Position numbers and translations under genes: made by a program. Shown piece by piece: positions 60,275-64,000 of a stretch of 64,000 bases of DNA. The notes under the pieces were generated by a model. The model was not told the DNA's origin and made no database searches. It saw only the letters and a program-made list of their open reading frames with translations. Source of the stretch: an uncultured Clostridium sp. (lineage in GTDB: Bacteria; Bacillota; Clostridia; TANB77; CAG-508); assembly GCA_948469655.1 (NCBI GenBank), contig CAOKMF010000009.1, positions 1 to 64,000 on the forward strand. Reading direction: 5' to 3'. Each line of letters starts with the position of its first letter. The stretch's first letter is position 1.

Positions 60275-61518
60275 ATGGATACAAATAAACCACTAGCATA
60301 TAGAATGATGCCAAAAACATTAGAAGAATACGTAGGACAAGAGCACATTCTAGGACAAGACAAAATATTATATAGAACAATAAAAGCAGATAGATTATCT
60401 AGTATTATACTTTGGGGACCTCCAGGATGTGGAAAGACTTCACTTGCAAAAGTTATAAGCAATACAACAAAAAATAAATTTTATAAAATAAATGCAGTAA
60501 CAGCAGGAGTTGCAGATATAAAAAAAGTTGTTGAAGATACACAAAATCTTTTACTAAATCCGTCTGGTAAATGTATATTATTTATAGACGAGATACATAG
60601 ATTTAATAAATTACAACAGGATGCGCTTCTTCCATTTGTGGAAAATGGAACAGTAATATTAATTGGAGCAACTACAGAAAATCCATATTTTGAAGTAAAC
60701 AAAGCCTTAATTTCAAGGTCAATGGTATGCAAATTAGAACCATTAAATACTGATGATGTATATAAAGTCCTAAAAAACTCACTAGAAAGTGAAGAAGGAC
60801 TAAAAAGCTATAATGTAAATATAGAAGATAGTACCTTGAGAAAAATTGCAGAAACGGCAGATGGAGATGTAAGAAATGCACTAAATGGCTTAGAAGTTGC
60901 AGTGCTTACAACAAAAATGGATGCAAATGGATGTATTAACATTACAGACGAAATTGCAAAACAAAGTGTACAAAAAAGAAAAATTATATTTGATAAAAAC
61001 GGAGATAGTCATTATGATAATATAAGTGCATTTATAAAGTCAATGAGAGGAAGCGACCCTGATGCAGCAGTATTTTATTTAGCAAGAGCGTTAGCTCGGT
61101 GGGGAAGACCCAGTGTTTTTAGCAAGGCGTATAGTGATTTCTGCAGCAGAAGATGTAGGAATGGCAAACCCAATGGCACTTGTTGTTGCAACATCTGCCA
61201 TGCAAGCTGTAACAATGGTAGGTATGCCAGAAGCAAGAATTATTCTATCAGAAGCAGCAGTATATAATGCAACATCAAAAAAGTCGAATGCTTCATATCT
61301 TGCAATAAACAAAGCGCTTGCTGATGTAGAAAGTAAAGATACAGGGGAAATACCAATGCACATTAGAAATGCACCAGCGAAGCGGAATGAGTGAATTTGG
61401 CTATGGAAATGGATACAAGTATCCACATGATTATCCAGGACATGTTGTGGAGCAGCAATATTTGCCAGACGAAATGCTTGGTACGAAGTATTATATAAAA
61501 GACGATACAGTGGAGTAA
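60275..61518 (+). CDS. rarA: Replication-associated recombination protein RarA, with two CGGN sites
   Basis: AAA+ ATPase of 413 residues after correction, acting at stalled forks. Walker A GPPGCGKTSLAK, Walker B LFIDEIHRFNKLQQDALLPF, and the sensor GATTENPYFEVNKALISRS. Sites at 61097 (Gly275, RALAGGEDPVFLARRIVISA) and 61383 (Gly370, APAKGMSEFGYGNGYKY). It starts ten bases after ruvA and is not RuvB, which has a different sensor text and winged helix. Confidence 0.94.
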
Positions 61519-61568
61519 TAAAAGTAAAAAAGACAGCATAAAATATAGATTTTTAGGCTGTTTTATGT

Positions 61569-61574
61569 TATAAT
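61569..61574 (+). promoter_or_regulatory. -10 element of the 61704 gene
   Basis: TATAAT at 61569-61574; the -35 is weak. The leader of about 120 bases contains dyads AGTTAGCTCC / CAGCTAGG and an unused AGGAGGTGAT at 61643-61652. Confidence 0.5.
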
Positions 61575-61703
61575 ATAAAGAACATCTAGTAGTTAGCTCC
61601 GTTTTTCACCATAGGGCTTTCAGCTAGGAAAATAAATATTTTAGGAGGTGATTATAAAACTTACGTAACTAGACAACGAATAACATAATGGAAGGAGTTT
61701 GAA

Positions 61704-62057
61704 ATGAAGCTTTCAAATGAATTAGCACAAAAACGCTATGAAAGATTAAGGTTTGGACTTGAAGAGGACCAAAAAGTAATCGAAGTACCAAATCTCGAAA
61801 AACTAAGAGAAGAAGGAGAACGAATTCTTAAAGAAATGCATGAAGGTGGAAAGGTGTGTATATTTGCACATTGCATCTTAGATGACAATAATGGGGGTAC
61901 TTATATCTTTGAGAATGTAAGAAAACTCGCATACGATGAATTGGTAGACACTTTGGTCAAACTAACCATGGTCGTCAGGATGAAAGGCGTTGGTATGAAC
62001 TTTGAGTCAAGCAATGGAACCGACGAAGGATATATTGTTGTTTGTAATGGGATATAG
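61704..62057 (+). CDS. Unknown protein (islet gene)
   Basis: A 117-residue protein (MKLSNELAQKRYERLRFGLE; GKVCIFAHCILDDNNGG; VGMNFESSNGTDEGYIVV). GGAAGGAG site, own promoter and a perfect terminator. It is more balanced in codon use (CTC, GTC, ACC, CGC) than neighbours, like the genes at 26067, 26445 and 56164. No CGG codon. The family is not recognised. Confidence 0.75.
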   Translation: MKLSNELAQKRYERLRFGLEEDQKVIEVPNLEKLREEGERILKEMHEGGKVCIFAHCILDDNNGGTYIFENVRKLAYDELVDTLVKLTMVVRMKGVGMNFESSNGTDEGYIVVCNGI

Positions 62058-62081
62058 AGTTTTATAATCAAGCAAGAGAAG

Positions 62082-62121
62082 AAATGGCCTTTACTAAATT
62101 GCAGTTTAGTAAAGGCCATTT
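62082..62121. terminator. Bidirectional terminator
   Basis: A perfect 17-bp stem AAATGGCCTTTACTAAA / TTTAGTAAAGGCCATTT around a short loop. It separates the 61704 gene from the convergent 62135-62363 gene. Confidence 0.9.
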
Positions 62122-62134
62122 CGGCATATTAAAA

Positions 62135-62363
62135 TCATTCTATTCTTCTTCCGGTCTTTTGCAGTCATTTTTTCATATTCTTTACATTTTATTTTATATT
62201 CCATTTGCATATTTAGATATCTATAATACATATAAGCCTGTTCATATTGCATTACAGGACTAAACATTGGATCTTTATACATATCATTTGAATTCATATT
62301 AAAATCATTTGGCATATCATAAGGAGAAAACCCCCCTTGAAAATCCATAGCATTTTTATCCAT
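62135..62363 (-). CDS. Small Met/Asn/Tyr-rich protein, one CGGN site
   Basis: 75 residues after dropping the C in GACCGGA (plus-strand 62151-62154, Gly71). It then ends KDGRRIE with TGA at 62135-62137, 14 bases clear of the terminator stem. Read as triplets the frame would run on through the terminator hairpin to 62106, an implausible end. The text (MDKNAMDFQGGFSPYDMPND; YMYYRYLNMQMEYKIK) resembles small spore coat proteins in composition. ATG 62363 follows GGGGG. Confidence 0.7.
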
Positions 62364-62497
62364 AACAACCCCCATTCGAGCAAATTCCTGCTCTAAAACA
62401 TTTCTTAATTAAAGTCTATTCTAAAATGTAGTTTTTATGAATAATCTAGTATTAACTTAAACTTTTAATTAATATAAAAAAAAGGGGGAAAAGAAAC

Positions 62498-62875
62498 TTG
62501 AGAGAATTTTTAGAAAGTAAATATATGAAAATATTAAAAGGAACTCTCATATCATGGATTTTAACATTTATATTACTATTTATATATGCAGTTTTACTAA
62601 CATATACTAAAATAGGAGAAAACACAATATCACCAATAATAATAGCAATAGAGGCTGTAAGTATTTTAATTGGAAGTTCAATTGTGACTAGCCAACTAAA
62701 GAAGAATGGAATTATAAACGGGGGATTAATTGGACTTATATATATTTTACTAATTTATCTTTTATCTAGCTTAACTGTTAGTGGTTTTTCATTAAATATG
62801 TATTCAGCAGTTATGATGATTTCAGGAATTATTGCCGGAATGATAGGGGGAGTTGTTGGAGTAAATTTAAAATGA
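62498..62875 (+). CDS. TIGR04086-family membrane protein
   Basis: A 125-residue protein with four membrane segments (YrzE-like, TIGR04086). It starts at TTG 62498 after AAAGGGGG and ends GGVVGVNLK. Function unknown. Confidence 0.85.
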   Translation: MREFLESKYMKILKGTLISWILTFILLFIYAVLLTYTKIGENTISPIIIAIEAVSILIGSSIVTSQLKKNGIINGGLIGLIYILLIYLLSSLTVSGFSLNMYSAVMMISGIIAGMIGGVVGVNLK

Positions 62876-62880
62876 AGCAA

Positions 62881-62907
62881 AAAAAAATCCCAGATGGGAT
62901 TTTTTTA
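62881..62907. terminator. Bidirectional terminator between the 62498 gene and rplT
   Basis: AAAAAAATCCCA / TGGGATTTTTTT, usable on both strands. Confidence 0.9.
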
Positions 62908-63258
62908 TTTTGCTTTTTTTGCAACTTCTGCTAATTTTGCAAATGCTTCGCTATCTGTTACAGCAAGTTCTGCAAGCATTTTTCTATTAATAGAAATATT
63001 TGCTTTTTTAAGACCTGCGATTAATTTGCTATAAGTTAAACCATTTTGTCTAGCTGCAGCATTAATTCTTGTTATCCATAGTTTTCTAAAGTTACTTTTT
63101 TTATCTTTTCTTCCTACATAAGCATACATGCCAGATTTCATAACAGCTTGTTTAGCTGTTCTAAATCTATAATGTTTTGCTCCATAATATCCTTTTGCTT
63201 GTTTTAATACTTTTTTATGTTTTTTACGTGTTATTCTAGCTGTTTTAACTCTTGCCAT
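62905..63258 (-). CDS. rplT: Ribosomal protein L20
   Basis: L20 (117 residues), an early assembly protein: [60 protein letters not shown]. Last gene of infC-rpmI-rplT. No CGGN. Confidence 0.98.
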   Translation of the reverse strand: MARVKTARITRKKHKKVLKQAKGYYGAKHYRFRTAKQAVMKSGMYAYVGRKDKKSNFRKLWITRINAAARQNGLTYSKLIAGLKKANISINRKMLAELAVTDSEAFAKLAEVAKKAK

Positions 63259-63276
63259 TTTTAATTCCTCCTTAAA

Positions 63277-63483
63277 CTATTTATTATCATATGGTAATAA
63301 TTTCTTAATTCCACCTACGCAAGTCTTATCAGCATAAGCGTCTTGGATCTTACCAGTTTTTCTTTGTCTACTTGTTTTGTTAGCAAGTAAATGTCTTCTA
63401 TTAGATTTTGTTCTTTTTACTTTTCCTGTAGCTGTCATACTATATCTTTTTTTAGCAGCTTTGTTTGTTTTTAATTTTGGCAT
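63277..63483 (-). CDS. rpmI: Ribosomal protein L35
   Basis: L35 (68 residues): MPKLKTNKAAKKRYSMTATG, VKRTKSNRRHLLANKTSRQR. The C-terminus is a little altered (GGIKKLLPYDNK). Strong AAAGGAGG. Confidence 0.97.
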   Translation of the reverse strand: MPKLKTNKAAKKRYSMTATGKVKRTKSNRRHLLANKTSRQRKTGKIQDAYADKTCVGGIKKLLPYDNK

Positions 63484-63515
63484 AAAATTTTCCTCCTTTA
63501 AAATTAATAATTTTT

Positions 63516-64000
63516 CTATTTATTTAATGAAAAAATTATAAACATATTTTTACCTTCTAATAAAGGTTTCTTTTCAGGAGTAGCAATATCAGAAAGTTCT
63601 TCTATGAATCTATTTAAGATATCTTCTCCTTGTTTTATGTAGTTTAATTCTCTTCCTCTAAAACGTACAGTAACCTTTACTTTAGAACCACTTTCTAAAA
63701 ATTTTCTAGCATTTTTTACTTTGAAATTAAAATCGTGTTCTTCTGTATTAGGAGTTACACGTAACTCTTTAATCTCAAATGTTTTTTGCTTCTTTTTAGC
63801 TTCTTTCTCACGTTTAGCTTGTTCAAATTTGTATTTTCCATAATTCATAATCTTGCAAACAGGTGGAGTAGTATTTGGTGAAACTAAAACTAAATCTAAA
63901 TCTTTTTCACCAGCTACTTCTAGAGCATCCTTTAAAGGCATTGCACCTAATTTTTCACCAGTATCGCTAATTACTTGAACCTCACTAGCACGTATTTGTT
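63516..64000 (-). CDS. infC: Translation initiation factor IF-3 (5' end outside window)
   Basis: IF-3, running off the window. The visible part begins QIRASEVQVISDTGEKLGAM and includes PPVCKIMNYGKYKFEQAKRE, KELRV-like IKELRVTPNTEEHDFNFKVK and VTVRFRGRELNY. The start codon is beyond 64000. Confidence 0.97.
   Translation of the reverse strand, partial: QIRASEVQVISDTGEKLGAMPLKDALEVAGEKDLDLVLVSPNTTPPVCKIMNYGKYKFEQAKREKEAKKKQKTFEIKELRVTPNTEEHDFNFKVKNARKFLESGSKVKVTVRFRGRELNYIKQGEDILNRFIEELSDIATPEKKPLLEGKNMFIIFSLNK

Noticed and set aside
60275..61518. RuvB, expected after ruvA
   Set aside because: The motifs (FIDEIHRFNKLQQDALLP, GATTENPYFEVN) are those of RarA, and the RuvB winged helix is absent.
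8953..62154. The breaks are random sequencing or assembly errors
   Set aside because: All 62 are the same single C, all exactly at the start of an in-frame glycine codon, none in other GG contexts or in ribosomal genes apart from the end of rplO. I cannot exclude a systematic artefact without raw reads, so it stays as the main alternative.
8953..62154. Simple reassignment of the CGG triplet to another amino acid
   Set aside because: Reading CGG as any single three-base codon leaves the downstream sequence out of frame; a net +1 step is required at each site.

Overview
The window is AT-rich chromosomal DNA of a Gram-positive, endospore-forming bacterium, most like an uncultivated Clostridia-type gut Firmicute. 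The evidence is the Firmicutes order of the ribosomal, rny-ymdB-spoVS, ylxM-ffh-rpsP-rimM-trmD-rplS and infC-rpmI-rplT clusters, the sporulation genes (spoVAC/AD/AE, spoVS, yabG, yunB, a SipL-like SPOCS/LysM gene), a class B sortase, zinc-type S14, and purine-rich ribosome binding sites.

Layout. 1-15290: the S10/spc/alpha ribosomal cluster, from the end of rplC to rplQ, with secY, adk, map and infA; rpmD is missing. 15.5-25.6 kb: cdaA, htrA, deoD, ppaC, pgi, topB, rny, ymdB. 25.7-31.3 kb: spoVS, two islet genes with unlike codon use, a reverse-strand dodecin-spoVAC-spoVAD-spoVAE operon, then yabG and veg. 31.3-36.7 kb: accessory genes, including a surface protein, a sortase and a ToxIN-type type III toxin-antitoxin. 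36.7-46.6 kb: SPOCS/LysM, yunB, the ylxM-to-rplS operon and a two-component system. 46.6-58.5 kb: uvrA, an L,D-transpeptidase, valS, transporters and an AbiF-like HEPN gene with a structured leader. 58.7-64 kb: trmL, ruvA, rarA, small genes and rplT-rpmI-infC (partial).

Main discovery. At least 29 genes look frameshifted, but every break is the same: one extra C immediately before an in-frame glycine codon (NNN-C-GGN). I count 62 such CGGN sites (40 CGGA, 20 CGGT, 1 CGGC, 1 CGGG). For every site the distance from the start codon, after subtracting earlier sites, is an exact multiple of three, and dropping one C per site gives a full-length protein in every gene. Many sites fall inside essential motifs (the Ffh P-loop, the second UvrA Walker A, the histidine kinase G2 box). 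I found no in-frame CGG arginine codon in resident genes; it appears only in two islet genes that look horizontally acquired. Ribosomal proteins have almost no sites, while spoVAE has six in 128 codons. The simplest biological reading is that CGGN is a four-base glycine codon, perhaps read by an expanded-anticodon tRNA-Gly. A systematic sequencing artefact is the main rival and must be excluded.

Other points of interest: five copies of an intercistronic structured repeat inside and outside the ribosomal operon, a 218-bp element with a perfect closing stem, an isolated consensus promoter-terminator unit, and a multi-hairpin RNA before uvrA.
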